64,000 nt of DNA, from the NCBI RefSeq assembly GCF_036417845.1, contig NC_089981.1, forward strand, positions 22,836,001-22,900,000, in the 5' to 3' direction. The translations under genes and the position numbers were made by a program. This document shows positions 34,401 through 49,400 of the stretch, in pieces. The notes beneath the pieces were generated by a model, which was not told the DNA's origin, did no database searches, and saw nothing but the letters and a program-made list of their open reading frames with translations. Numbering within the stretch: the stretch's first letter is position 1; each line of letters begins with the position of its first letter. Source of the DNA: Apteryx mantelli. Its lineage: Eukaryota; Chordata; Aves; Apterygiformes; Apterygidae.

Positions 34401-37400
34401 CCACCTCTAGATCTATAAAAGGCTGTTTCAAGGCCTGGATCTCAAAAGTCCCGATCCTTGAGAACGATTTGATTTGGAGCAAAACCTGTAGCTTGAACCC
34501 ATCTCTACTCTGCACTAGTGAAAGGTGATAAGACCTCAGGTATATTATTTTCAAAACAGTTTTATTTCTTACTCTGATATCCATTTACAGAATGAACAGT
34601 CATATGTGTTATTTATGCTCCTGTGACACAGTACAGTTTCCTTGACTTTAGTTGTAACATTTACTATAGGGAGCAAAGAAATATGCTGTGGTGCATGGTG
34701 GGGTAGAGCAGATGTTCTGCAACTCCCCTTGGATGAAATATTCAGTGCATTTTCATCTGCAGTTTTGAGAAACTGGACCCAAAGGGCTCTGGGTGGTTCC
34801 TATTTAGCCACATCTTCACTTACCGCTCACAAAATCTGAGCTAACATGGCCTGCTATTTTCCGCTTGTGTGTACAGCTCTGAGAATTTTAACTGCTCATT
34901 AACTGAGGTCCTCCACAGATACTTGCTGAACAGTTGCATTAGTGGTGTAAAATGTTGTGAGATCCTGGTTGAGGAGGCTCTTTAGTTCTTTAAAAAAATA
35001 AACAGTGTAGGCCCAGAAAAACATTTCTTGCTTGACCAACTCAGTGTCTCTTTGAAGGAGCTAGTTCCAAGCCCCGTGCAGTTAACTCTTCTATTGACAA
35101 GCATTCAGCTTTTTTACTTTAAAGGCATAGTGTAAAATCTTTCTCTCACTAGCATTTAAAAAGCAGCTGAATAATAAGCTAATAAGACAAAGAAAGATCT
35201 GTGCAGACTCAGATATAGATGTTATCTCCTCCTTTGCTCCTTTAAGGCTATGTTTATTCTAACTACTCCTTTTCTGGGTTTTGTACAGTACTTGCACTGG
35301 AGGCCACTGGAACTGTCTCTCTCTGCCCTGTTCCGGAAGTTGCAATATAGATGGAGGATTCCATATAACAACATTTGATAATAAGAGGTTCAATTTTCAT
35401 GGCAACTGCCATTACGTCTTAGCTAAGGTATGAACAATCTTCCATTTCACTCCTGAATCTATAGCATAGCAAGAGGCATTAAACTTTGCTTCAGCTTTAT
35501 ATGACTTCATTTGATCAAATGGCCCCAATCCAGCAAAGCACTTCAACACATGCTCCATCTTAAATGCCATAAATTCTCCCATTTGCAATAGACTGCAAGT
35601 CAATTGCTTTGTGCTTAGCATCAGCATTTTGCAGCTTCAGCATAGTTTTACATCTTTTTAAATGGATTTATTTTCTTAGTGGATTTATTACTGTAGATCT
35701 AATCATTTCTCCTGAAGCTTTCTTCATGTATGTCTGTCAAAAGGAAGTAGATGATCTGATTCCTTCAAAAAGATTGACTTCCATGTGAGTGTCTGCAAAT
35801 ATACTATCTACACAAGTTGATAGCAAGGAAACAGAGTGTAGAGGAAAAGCCGTGAACATGATTGATTTTGGCAATGAAAGGCAGCAGTCTGCAGTTACAG
35901 ATTAAATGCCCCAGTTCTTTCAAGGATCCATTTTAGCCTTTTAGAGACACATTTTTTTTCCTTCTAGCTCACTTCCTGTAACATGCTAAAACTTTTTCTC
36001 ACCTCTTTTCAGAACACTGATGACACATTTGTGGTGATTGGAGAGATTGTCCAGTGTGGGACATCAAAGACAATGACTTGCTTAAAGAACATATTAGTCA
36101 CACTAGGAAGAACTGTAAGTAATGTGCTAGTTATCGACACAAAAATACGCTGCTTTTATTTAGGTTCAAAGATGGGTTTTGTCTATTACTGTGAACTCAG
36201 CTCTGTTGCAGTCCTGAGATTGCAAGATTAGTACCAGTAGATGATGTGTTTATTAGTTTCGTTCTGCAAGAGTTATTGGCTTTCCAGTTCTTTTGGATTC
36301 TGGCTTTTCCATTTGCTTCAGAGTTGGTTCAAAACTATCCTTGTCAGCTTTCCCTTTTTTATGACTTTAAACTTTTTCACTTGTTTCTTTTTGAAAACTG
36401 GAGATTTCTACAAGAAAAGACCTCCTTCTTTTTACTGTAGAGTTTTGAGACCTGAGGTTTTCTCTACTAGTAACAGAAGTAGCAGAATTTTCCAGATGAA
36501 GGCCTGAGGCTTCTCCCACTGCTATGATTCAAACTGAATTCTTTGGAGACAGAGTTAGGACTGGTTTTTATACACTCCTTAAGATATGTAGATTTATTCT
36601 AAGGCCTGGATTCATCCTGTCCGTTTGGTACTTAACTGGTATAAACATGTTAGGAGATTCAGCATTTTAACCTCCCTCTATAGTCAATAAAGAAAGGATC
36701 AATCAGCCCACTTAAGGTAGGAGGTGGCTTCTGGAGGTGCCTGTTTCCCTGCATTGACTATTGAGGGAGTTTGAGACAGGTAGCTCTAATTTGGGGGATG
36801 TTACATTTCTGATCGGATAGATCCAGACCTACATATAGTATCTTGACTGCAGTTCTCAAAAAGATAAGCTATTAGGTATGGGAGAGCATTCAGTCAATGC
36901 TGTTGCCCATGGAGAGTGTTTTTCATTTTTCATTATGACTTACAAATTTGCTCTACACCACTCTATGGCGTCCAGACATTAAATTATATTGACCCCAGAG
37001 ATGATCATGTTTTAAAGACGTTACCTTCTTAATGAAGCTTGTCAAGTAACTGTTGTCTGTCTCATGTCATACTTACTCATTATTGCGGACTTTTTTTTTT
37101 TCTTTTCCCTGCAGACTATAAAAATATGTTCCTGTGGAAATATCTACATGAACAATTTTATTGTGAAGCTGCCAGTAAGTAAAGGTAAGCGTTCTTTCGT
37201 CACGTTTTCCCCAGACTAGCCTACAGCTATTTACAGAGGGATACCTGTGCCTTGCTCTGAAGAACCTGATCCTGTCCATTGTTAGAATATTTGACTAGGT
37301 GGAAAATAGATCTGGGAATGGCTCTGTTACCTTTGGATGTGCTGGTAAATGGAAGTTCCTGTTTACTTTGCTTCATATCAATTTGCAGGTACAAACACAC

Positions 37401-40400
37401 TTTCTTTTTTTCCTCATTAGATGGCATCACCATCTTCCGACCCTCCACGTTTTTCATCAAAATCTTGACCTCAGCTGGAGTATGGATTCAAGTACAAATG
37501 AAGCCTATAATGCAGCTCTCCATAACAGTGGATCATTCTTATCAGAATCGCACATCTGGTAGGACACATCATGCTCTTTCAGTCTGCTCCTCTACTCAGT
37601 TAGAACCACTTGTCCATGACTCTAAATGAACAAATTATTTGATTTTTATTTTGACTTTGGTTTGTTAGAACCCTTGTTAGAACCCTTGATTAAATCCGTA
37701 GTCTTCCTTGAACAAAGCATTAGCTAAACTCTTCAATTTGCTGAAGTAAATAAATAAAGCTCTGTGATCTTTAGTGTGTGCAGATCTTTTAGACTTCAGG
37801 TGCAAAAGCGGGCCTCATCAGAGACTTGTGAATGGAGGCTATGTTCTTGGTTCTGCCACCAATCCGCTTTTTATGTTACTTAAGCTTTCTGTGCTTCTGT
37901 TTCCTATCTGGGTAAGTAGATAACACCCCATCTTGCCAACCTGTGTGATTTTTTTGGTTTTGTTTTGTTGTTTGATTTTTTTGCCTTTTCCTTTCGTTGT
38001 AAACGTTTTGGGAAGGGACTTCTCAGTCTGTCAGTGTTTACTGAAGCAGATTTAATCAGCCTCCAAGCTACCACTAAGTGCTACCACTAAGTGCTACTAT
38101 AATATAGAAAATAATAGTTGTACAGTAAAGACAGAGTCCTGTCTGATTTCTGGGGACATGAAGGAGTCTCTGAAGGAAAATGGGCTTCTCTCAGGCAAGA
38201 CCTCATAGGGCATTCACCTAGAAGCCATTCCTTCTAATGCTCATCTTGTGTGTTTTGTTTGTTTGTTTGTTTTTCTCTCTCCCCTGCCACCCACTCAAGG
38301 TCTTTGTGGCAATTTCAATAACATCCAGACTGACGATTTTAGAACAGTCACTGGAGCTGTGGAAGATTCGGCTTCTGCCTTTGGTAACTCATGGAAAACT
38401 AGAGCCAGCTGTTTTGATGTTGAAGACAGCTTTGAAGATCCTTGTGCAAACAGTGTGGATAAAGGTAGCAGGCTTTTCATCCCTGGATTATCAGTGCTAA
38501 ATAATTCTTATATATTGGATAACCTAAAAAGCTTTAGAAATCTTATAACCATCAAAAGCCACTTCCTCTGAGGCTATTAATAGAATATATAGGTTTTTGC
38601 AAGCTTCTAAGGTGACAGCTTTGCTTTTAAAACAAAAAAATCACTGCCAGATAAAGAGACGACAACTTATTTACTGTTGACTTGAAAATACACAGGATAT
38701 CAATCAGAACAGTTTATGTTTAAGGCAGAAAATATTTAGTCTATATTTGGGCAAGACCTTCATCTGATCTAAGTTGTTAGAGGTAGACTGAAGTCAAGAG
38801 GTAGACTGAAGTCAAGAGGAATAAGTTATCAACAGTACTAACTTCAGTAAGCACTGGGTACCCTATCCAGCTTCTCATTCTGACTGCAGTGAGGGTTTGG
38901 ATATATAGAGGATTCAGAGTCTACTCTCCCAGGTAATATATGTAATAAAAGCTACTGTTCTTAGTCACACAGCTCACTGATTATTAGATGCCTGATGTTA
39001 TTGCTTGATTATAATTTGTAAATAATTAGGAAAGTTTGATGGAAAACACTGAAAATGAGGAGTTTTAGTAGCTGTTCTGTAAATCCAGACACGGTAATAA
39101 TGTTAGTACTTGGAAAGATGAAACCTTTCTATTAGAAAGGTGGCTAGTCACCCATCTAGCCATACTTATCACCTTGATATGTTAATGTCCACTATTTCCT
39201 TTCAGCATTACCTGAACATCTTCAGGATATGACATTCTAGATCTGATTCCTGATAATGTTAATTTACACAGTAATGTGGTCCAGGTGACTAAGGACAATG
39301 ATCTTTTTTTCCACTTCAGAAAAATTTGCCCAGCATTGGTGTGCTCTTCTGTCTAATACAAGCAGTGTGTTTGCTGTGTGCCATTCTGTTATAGACCCTT
39401 CTGTGTACATCAAGGTAAGCCTCTATTCTAAATGGATGTTTTAGTCTAGTCCAGAGGCTGATTTGCCATAAGTGTACTGTGGTCTATAGGAGTTAAATAG
39501 GTTACAACAACATCTGTTTGCAAAGTTCACTGATGCTGATGAAAAAAATAACCAAATAAGATACTGTGGACCTTTTTGCCTGCAGCCTGGGAAATATTAA
39601 GTAACTGCCTTCCATGAACAGCACTACCATCATTGAGAGTTCCTGTTGCATGATCCAGAAGCAAAAGAGGAAGAATGGAGTTTGTTGTTTCTGAAAACTG
39701 TTCAGTCTTTGAAAACCCAGACCAGTGATTCCACATGGAATCAAACTGAGGGGTTTTCTTCCCCATCATGAAAAAAATATTTTTGGTTTCCACTTTTTCT
39801 TCACATATAGAAAAGTTCAGACATGCGAATTAGCTTAAAATATTTGTTCTGGTGAGAGACTCCTTTTTCTTCAAAAAAACCTCCTGGGAAAAAAACAAAC
39901 AGGTTCTTGTGTAGTTCTACTGAAATCTGTAGGGCTGGCCATATTTTTAAAGTTAATCACAAGCTGATCTGGACAGAGGCTTCAGTGGTCAGCAGGACAC
40001 TTGCACTAAACTAGCTTGCTGTCTTTCCTGTGTGAAGTTGTGCAAACATTAATGTCTGCAGAGATAAGATGAACTTAATTCATCTGCTGTTTGCTAAAGC
40101 AGGAAAGATTATCTCATGTGTCACAACTAATTCTCAAGGAAAATTATTGTGACACCAGGCTTTCTGAAACGTTTGTCTTTCCTTGGAGTCCCTCCGATTT
40201 TGTTTAAATTTCACATTTAGGGAAAGAATATTTACTACATTTACATCTTTTATAACCCACTTATTATTATGGAAGCATATTAGTCTCTTTATATTTAGAA
40301 TGCAAGAAACTGCCCTTAAGTACTCTTGGTATGTAGCTCTATAATGTTATTGTGGAAGCTGACTGAGCTAGAGAATTACCACATTTATGTGGATAGTAAA

Positions 40401-43400
40401 GCAATTTCTGTAGAAATTGCAGAAAAGTCATGCAGGGGATGTGTGAGATGCAACTTACTGAGAGATTTTCTGAGGTTGGAAATTTTCCTTTAATTTAGCA
40501 TGTCTTTGGATACCTAAGAAATATGGCTCATGCTTAGTTTTCCTCAAGAATTGTGTCTCCTTGAAAATTTATGTTAATTAAGGAAAAGTAATAACCAATT
40601 TCTTATGGATATGTTTGCTGCTTCTGCTGATCTTACAGGATTTTTTCGAACCTGATCAGCAGAAGTGTTTTCCATGACATCACTGGTGGCAGGATAAGGC
40701 ACCATCTATGCAGTATGAACATAGTGCTCTCTATTAACTGGCTGTATTTAGAAAGAACATCAAGGGATTTTTTACCTGGGTCCTTCTGTCCAGTCACGCA
40801 ATTAAAAGAACTTGAGCCTTGGATCCCCTTTATACATATTTAATTAGTTCTTTATGTGCCATTATATACAATTCCCTATTAAATCATCACTAATAAATAC
40901 ATTTGTCATCTAATATCTTATCTACACACTAGACAGGCACATAAGCTCCTGTCATCACTGTGCAATATTTTCACCTCAATACATCTGAATGTTGTATTTG
41001 GACATGTCCTAGATTGTACGTCCTCATGGGAGTCTGGTGTAGACATTTGTTAGTGCTTTAATGGACTATAGGTGTCTTTTATTGCTTTATTATTCATCTG
41101 TTTGAGTGTTATCACCATTGAAGTTATATGGCTGTAATTGATTTCCTGTGTCTCAGATTTGCATAGTATTTCATTAGCATGTATTTTGGCTTAGAGATGT
41201 TAAAATTAAGTATCATTGGTGGTAATACTCTTCTGAAAAAGTATTGCTTGCATGCTTTCTGAATTGCTGAATGTCTCCTTGCTTCTGCTGTGAGCTGGGC
41301 ATAATACCCATGTCCTTGTCTGTCGCCTAGAAATGTATGTACGACACCTGTAACGCTGAGAAGAGTGAAGTGGCGCTGTGCAGTGTGTTCTCTACTTACT
41401 CCAGAGACTGTGTCGCAGCAGGCGTGTCCCTGAAGGGCTGGAGGCAGGGGATCTGTGGTATGCATCCCGTATCACCTTGGCTAGGGGTGTGGGGAAGCAT
41501 CTTCAGGAGAGCGTTTTCTTGTGACAGTCTATGTTTTGTGCTTACTCATGAAGGTTGTGGGTCTTTGAAAAATAGAATAGGCATATATTCTGGGTGGGGG
41601 TGGGGGGTGGGGGGGGGTGAAATCATTTGCCTGCCAAAATCGGTTCATGTCCACTTCATGAAGGGGCTCTTACGATGCGTATTCCTTGTGTAAAATGTTT
41701 GGTGAATTCAGAACTCGGAGCAGCAGGGGGAAGAGTATAAAGTGTATTAATCAAATCAAAACAAGGAATGGCAATTAGATTAGCTTTGAATACGTGGGCC
41801 TCCCCATGTGTTTTAATTCTGAGACCTTTTTTTACAGTTCAGCTCAGTCCTCTGTGATAGGCATTGCCCATGCACACGGTATCATTCTCATTAGTCTTAT
41901 TTTTTTCCATGTTACATTAAAGTACTAATGATTTTTAATAAATGTATATTGCTGGTAGCTGAGAATGTGAAAGTGTTTAAAGGCATGCATTAATTCAGCT
42001 CAGGACTAGATAACAAATGAGCAAAAGTTTCTTGAAACATAAGTTTATATTTGGACATATATGTTTCCACAAAATCCCAGGTTAGGAGTCCGAATATGCA
42101 TGTATTTTTTGTGTGGCACTACCAGAATTTATTATGTGATGGTATCAGAGCTGCAAATAAAACTCAGGAGTTCTAGCTTCTGAATTTTATTTTTTCATTT
42201 CTGTTTTTCCATTGATAAGCCAGTTCAACTGAGATTTGCCTATTTCAACATGAAAATAGATGTGTGCATTTCTTGAACAATAACCCATCTGAATATGAAA
42301 CATAACAAGAATGATTTTTATGCAGTTTAGATGCTGCTATAATCTATTTAATTACTTGACTTGGAGGCTAACTGGAATATTTAGTAGAAAGAAGCAAGGC
42401 CACTGGTGTGGTGCTTTGTAGAAGGAATTTAAGATTACAATAAGAACAATTTAACAAACCTGTGAAATAATTCAAAAGGAACACGATATGGTCTACAGCA
42501 AATTATCCTAGAATCGTGCAGATTTCTGTACTAGATACAGTTCCTGTCCATTGAAATCTTTGTTGTCAGGTTAAGAACATGGAATTAGTGACATTCTGTA
42601 TGCCAAAGCAAGCCAGGGTTGCAGCATAGGTTAGATTAAAATCTGTTGATTTATAACACAGTAGGTAACACGAGCTCAAGCAGTGTAGTAATCTCTGGAA
42701 AAATGCTGATGGCTTGATCTGCACAATCATTTTCAGCTTTATTAAAAAAAAAAAATTTCGAGAACACGTCTGTGATAAGATAGACGTTTGCCTTACTCAT
42801 GAGTGGAAGAGTAAATGTCCTAGAAAAGTCACTTTCAGTGGTCTGTCCTGTTGCTGGGGTTGGAAAGGCTCGTTCGGCTCCTGCACCTGCGTCCAGCTGT
42901 ACCAGGCTGCAGGCAGTGTCCTAGGCAGGTGGTATCGTAAGGGGATGCCTACATTACTGTCAGTTGAGTGAATAAAATAAGTAAACTCATACTAGCATGG
43001 CAGTGTGTATATGTGACATAACCTTTAGTGGAAACAGCAATCATTTTTCGAGTTATTCATTACCCAGAAGCCCTTTGGGGTCAGTAGCCGTTGCTAAGTC
43101 ATGGCAGTGTTTTCCTATTGCTCCCTGTGCGAGCTAGCTTGAAGCTATCTTTGGTATGCTCATGTGTCCTGCACTCACTCCTCCAACTGCGATGTATGTA
43201 TACTTAAAGATTACAGATCTGTGACCATGAACACTGTAATCAGATAACCTTTTTCTCACAAGACCTTGCTTTCCAAAATTATTCTTTTCCTTCTGTGAAC
43301 AATTAAAGGGAAAAAGTAGACATATCATTTTATTGCATTCATAACTAACAATTAAGACACCCATTCAGGTAAATCTCTTGGTACATGAAGTGGGCTGGGA

Positions 43401-46400
43401 TGTAAGCTCATGTTTAAGTCCTTTATTGAATAAGGATATCTATCTTATTTGGTCCGTTGTGATTTACAAATACTAGTTGCCTCATCTTCATAGTACCCCT
43501 AGAAAACGGGAAAATGTGGGCTGCCCTTTTTGTACACAGGATATCTTGTGTGCTCCAATCAAGACCAGGAAATCACTCATCAGTTGTTTTTTGTTGTAGT
43601 TGTTTTTTCTTTGTGTACACAAACCTAGCATACTAATCTAAGAAAGTGCGCTACAGCCATGGACTGCAAAAACGTACACAGCTTTATTTAAGCGTGGAAT
43701 TTAATTGCTGATCTGGTGATATCGTTGCTGCACAGCTAGCCAACCCAGTTCCCCATAAGCAACCCTTCTAGTAGATCTGTGTGTATCTGAAAAACAAAGC
43801 TGTGGGGCTAAATCTTCAGGGGTGTGAGTTAGAAAGGGGCCTGATTAGATGAGGCCCAAGTTCTCATTGAATTTCAGTGGAATCTGGATACCAGGCTTTC
43901 TTGAAACTCACAGCTTTTATGTAGATGATATTTCCTGATGCAATTTGATGCTTACCCTAAGGAGTCCTTCCTACCGCAGATTTTGTGGCAGAGTTTTGAA
44001 GGTGATGTTTCTTGATAGCCCGTGAAGGTTGATCAACTTTTCACCACCTTACAGGGACAGTTGAGCCCTTTAGGCTTTTGTATTTAACTGTTTGGTCTGC
44101 CAAGAGGGCTTAGAAAGCTTCTTCCTCATTTCATCAGATCATGCTAAGAGTTTTCCTCAAGACATTTCCAAAATCTGTGAGAATTCAGACACAGTTTCCC
44201 TGGTAACATCAGCTGATCAGCAGAGTTCTCTGGCACTACTCACGAAACTTCAAAATTTACCCCTGCAAAATGTGTTCATTCCTCAAATTGCTCCCAGATG
44301 GAGAAAGCATTACTAAAGGAGAGCAAATTCATTTTTAACTACAAGGACAAGTCAGAAGTTACTGGTTTCAGTTCCTGACACAAGATAGAACTGTAAATTT
44401 GAGAAACAACAAAATCATAGTGATTCCCCTGATCAGTCAAGATTTGTCCCTGCTGAGTATTTCAGCATTCAATCTCGCCTAGTTTTTGAAAGCTATGTGA
44501 GCAGACTTCCCCCAGACCACTGGGAGACAAGGTCTTCTGGTTTGAAAAAAAGCACATTTATGGCTACCACTGAGCAGAAAGCTGCACAGAGAGCATGAAT
44601 GATGGTTGCCGGAGAAGGCCATACATCCATTTTATTTCTCTTGCCAAGATCCCTCTGAGGAGTGTCCTGAGACTATGGTTTATAACTATAGCGTGAAGTT
44701 CTGTAACCAGTCTTGCCGCTCCCTGGATGAACCTGATCCGCTGTGCAAAGTTCAGATCGCGCCGATGGAGGGCTGTGGTTGCCCCGAAGGGACCTACCTC
44801 AATGATGAGGAGGAATGTGTAACTCCAGAAGACTGTCCCTGCTACTACAAAGGCAAGATCGTTCAGCCTGGAAACTCCTTCCAAGAGGACAAGCTGATGT
44901 GGTAAGCGGGTCTGCCGATGCAAAGACTGCGTACCTGGGAGACATGGGGCTGTCCCTGCTATAATCCCTGAAAGGCGGCCTTAGAGTAAGGAATAATGAC
45001 ATATTTCTGCTTAATACTACCAAAGCAAATTTTAGCCTGTCAGGAAGGGCAGCTACAGCAAAGTTTGGGATCCCATGTTCCTGCTAGCAGCAAACAAGAA
45101 CCTGAAAGCATGTAGAGTAATTTTGGGGAACTGTCTGTACTGCGAAGTTCTGAAAATATGAAGTATGAATGTGTGGTATGAAAAAATCCATACACAGTGG
45201 GAACCAGTTTTCTAGAAGATATAGGGAGCTTGGGGGAAGTTTTTGGTTTTGAGATGAAAAAACAAAGTGGAAAACACCCCGCTCGCTATATAAAATCTAA
45301 AAATGGCCCAGGAAGAAAATCAAAATCTCAGTTTTGAAGCATCAAAAAAGAGAAATTTGGGGAAAAAACTAAAAACAAACTTCTTGCATTTCCAGTAAAA
45401 AATAATTGCCATTCTCAGCCAGCTCAGGGTGACAATGTGAACAAATAATAGGGAAAGACTGAATTATTCAACTGATTTCTTTTGTATCTTCAGATGCCTA
45501 CATGTTCTCTCTCTCTCTCTCTCTCTCTGTGTGTATATATATAGATATGTTATATATTTTTTCTGAGGATTTTAGACTATTTTGTAAACATAGATTCATT
45601 TAATAATTAAAGAGGTCTCATTTAAGAAAGTATTGGTCGCATCTCATAGAGTGGGAAATAGATGCTTATGAAAGACTTGATTTAGGGAAAATACACAGCA
45701 AATGAGTACTAGATGAAGGAAGAGGATTTAAGAGCTGGGTGTCTTAATCTTCTTGCGGATGGTAACTCATGTCTGTGAACCTGATAGCTGTACAAAATAT
45801 TCATTTTAGTGGGATTTTATTATTTGTGTGACTAGCAAAGCATTGTAGTGACTTTTTCTCTAGAGTAAATGTGCGAAGAGCTGATGTGTTTCATTTTATG
45901 GAATCTCTTTAGTAAATGCATTCAAGGAAGATTAGACTGCATTGGAGAAACTGTCCTAGTAAAAGGTGAGATTTTGTTAAATAATGACATTATGGTGTCA
46001 GTATTTATAATGTTTTCAGTGTATCTCTCACTTTCTGCAACGTTTATTATTAGGTGCATTTTTGCCTTCTCCCTGACATCTGTCAGTTATTGATAACAGT
46101 TGTCTTTAAAAATGTCACCAGAGTTGTTGAATTCTTAAAAAATGAAGGTATTTTGCAAAGCTTAGTGGTTGTCTGCCCCCTTCTCCACTGCTGCTGTTGG
46201 AAAGAAGCAAAAGCTGATAGAAACTGGAAATATGAGACACATGCTACCCTCTTTCTTTGAAAACTGCTCTGCTCTATTGCAAAATGTCTGATGGTGTCCT
46301 CATCACTTTCAATAAATGACCTTCCTGTAATGTTTTCTTCCTTATATAGATTGCCCTGCTCCTATGTATTACTTCAACTGCAGTTCTGCGGGTCCCAGTG

Positions 46401-49400
46401 CGGTCGGATCAGAGTGTCAGAAAAGTTGTAAGACGCAGGACATGCACTGTGTAAGGACCTCGCCTCCTAGCAGGAGCATGAGACAACATTATTGTGCATG
46501 TATGATTGTCCTTAACGAATGCTGACGGTAACATGTTACACTGTTTACAGACCAACCATTTTCCTGATAATGCAGTGGTTAAAGCTGTGCACCTAGCTGT
46601 GATGCTTATAGTTTGATTGTCAGTGATTTACAGTCATGGAATTTAAAAATAATTTAAAAGTTTGGCATCCAGAGGGAGCGTCTCTGCTGGTTTTCTGTAC
46701 TTTCTGTGCATTAACCCACTCTGTATTGTATCTTCATATACACAGTATGTCACAGAATGTGTCTCTGGCTGCATGTGTCCTGATGGGCTGGTACTGGATG
46801 GCAATGGGGGCTGTATTTCAAAAGACCAATGTCCGTGTGTCCATGGAGGACAATTTTATAAGCCTGGGGAAACCATCAGAGTTGACTGCAACACATGGTA
46901 TGTTATCCCAGGGAGTCTTTTTTTATAATTTGCAGACTCAGAAGGAAAATAGCTAATAAAGTAAAATAAAAGTAGTGCATCGTGAGAACATGGGGCAGGA
47001 TGCATTTTGAAACCTTCCTATTCATCACTAGAGCAGTCAGGCTTTTAGTGAAAATAAGAGAAACATTTCCTCTCTGCATCGCATTGCACCAGCCTGCACT
47101 TGGGAGAATAGGTGCCAAGCTTTTCTGACAAATGACTTCCATTCTGCTCTGTAGACTGCTTGCACAGCAGTTTGAGAAATATCAGCCCCATCCAGGTTGG
47201 TCTGTGGCTGGTCACTGTACAAGCATGCAAGGCTGACAGGGGATTTGAGTCTGTGTCTGCTGGGCACAGCTGAACCTCAGAAAGGGGATGAATTTAGAGG
47301 AGGGAGGAATTGCAGGGATCTCTCAGCTACTTGCAGTGCTTGTGGGCTTGTAGTTCTCAAATAAGATAACTGAATGCTCCCACTGCTGGTGTAATGCTTC
47401 TGTAGCCTTACTGCTTATTACTGATTACGGTGGGTGAACTTTTTTGTATAATTAGACATTATTTAGTGAGGATGAGATTGTGTAGCCCTGCCAAGAGGAG
47501 GCACAGAAAATAAAAGAGCCATAAACACTTTGGTCTGATCACCATTGGTATGAGCATTCAGATTTAACATGTGAGGCCAAACCCTGATAAGCAGTTGCTG
47601 ATATTACAGAGGCCATTAATAGGTTTTATTGCAGTGAGGGCTTTGTTTTCTTAGGAGAACAGGTTACACGTGGAGACAAAATTACAGAGTCCCTGAACTA
47701 AGGAAATAACTACTAAAATGTTCTGTGCGTGGTCCCCCTGAGTGGAGGGGAGGTTTGCCAGGGAAGACAGGAAAATAATGTTGGTTCACACCACTACAGT
47801 CAGGAACAAAATTGACCTTCTGGTACATCACAAATTGATACTCAAATACAGTTCAAATATTTTGTTCTTCACCATGAACTTAACTCCTAAATCCTCACTG
47901 CCTGCTGTCAGGCTTTAAAGGTTTAAATGATATTTAAAGGAAAAGTAGAATAAAAATATACAAAGTTCAAAAATGCGTCTTGGTAAAAACCTATGAGTTT
48001 TCTGATTAGTAAGCCGTCTTGTGGCATGGTCTCAGAATAGCTGTGAGGGTAAGCCTGGAAGAATGAAAGGTGATTGCTTTCTTTGAAGTAAAACCATGCT
48101 TGACAGAAAGATTGTGAACCTTTGTATTTCATCTCCCAGCACCTGTGACAAAAGGCAGTGGAAATGTACAGACAATCCCTGCAAAGGAACCTGCACTGTC
48201 TATGGAAATGGACATTACATGAGCTTTGATGGAGAGAACTTTGATTTCCTGGGAGACTGTGATTATATTTTAGCTCAGGTATCAAAGTTTTCACTTTCCT
48301 ATCCATGTGCTTTTCACAGCTTACACTGCAGGATTCAATTTGAATAATTAGAAGGCTATCCCATGCAAGATAGTAAACCCAGATGAGCAGATCCTGCCCC
48401 CTTGCCTGTTGTACCTGGAGCAGATGCAGTAAGATTTTTCCATACAAAAGCAAAGCAATTACCCCTCAGAAATGACACAAGAGGGCACTGTGTGATCCTA
48501 AATGGTTTACTGCTGGAATGGACAGCCCTTTTCCTGATGTCATCCCAGCATCTGCAGTGGGAAGGGATTGCTGTGGTGTGGAAAAACTAAATGTTTCTAC
48601 AGACCATCCTAGTATGACAGTACTTTTTTGTGAGAGAAGCATGTAAACATTAATGTGTGAGCCTCGGCTTGTGTACAGTAATTGCATGTAATGAGACAGA
48701 GTTCAATGAGATGTTTTGTCATCTCCACATTAGTTGTTTGTGCTAATATTAAGAAAAGAACACTTATATTTTTGGCTGTGCATGATGGGTGCTACAAAAA
48801 GTTCATTTTTCAACTAAGACTTTCACCTTAAAATTTCTGGTCAAGTATAAACAGTTCAGCTATGACCAAATTCTTCTAAAATGCCAAGAGTTTTGATGAA
48901 CAAAAACGTGACAAAATAGCTGAAGTCAGATAGAAGTACCATTTGTTTAGAGCTCCTGAAAATGTTTAAGACTGGACTAACCTAATACAATGTTACCTAT
49001 TTTTCTAAGGATTTTTGCCCCAACAACATGGATGCTGGCACCTTCCGAATAGTAATTCAGAATAATGCCTGTGGGAAGTCACTCTCCATCTGCTCTCTGA
49101 AGATCACTCTGATTTTTGAGGTTTGTCGAATGAGTTATAACTGAGGAGGTGGGAGTTTTAATTATGTGAGCAGTTAGTGTATTATGCCCTTATATTCCAA
49201 TCCAGCTCTGCTAGAGAATGCCAAACAGCCAGAAAGCAGAGGTCTAGGTATTCAGTATCTTGATATTCAGAATTTGCCAGGGCTGGGCACTTCTGCAGGA
49301 AGAGGACACATGCAGGGAGACAAATGCACTCTGTGAGTGGATGTGCATATGCGTCCATGACATTAATGTTGATGGGGTGGTGATAAAGAAAGTTTTTAGA

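Noticed and set aside
47923-48453. Minus-strand open frame of 176 codons
   Set aside because: It lies antisense across ovomucin exon 20, whose plus-strand frame is certain; the frame is open only because of the base composition.
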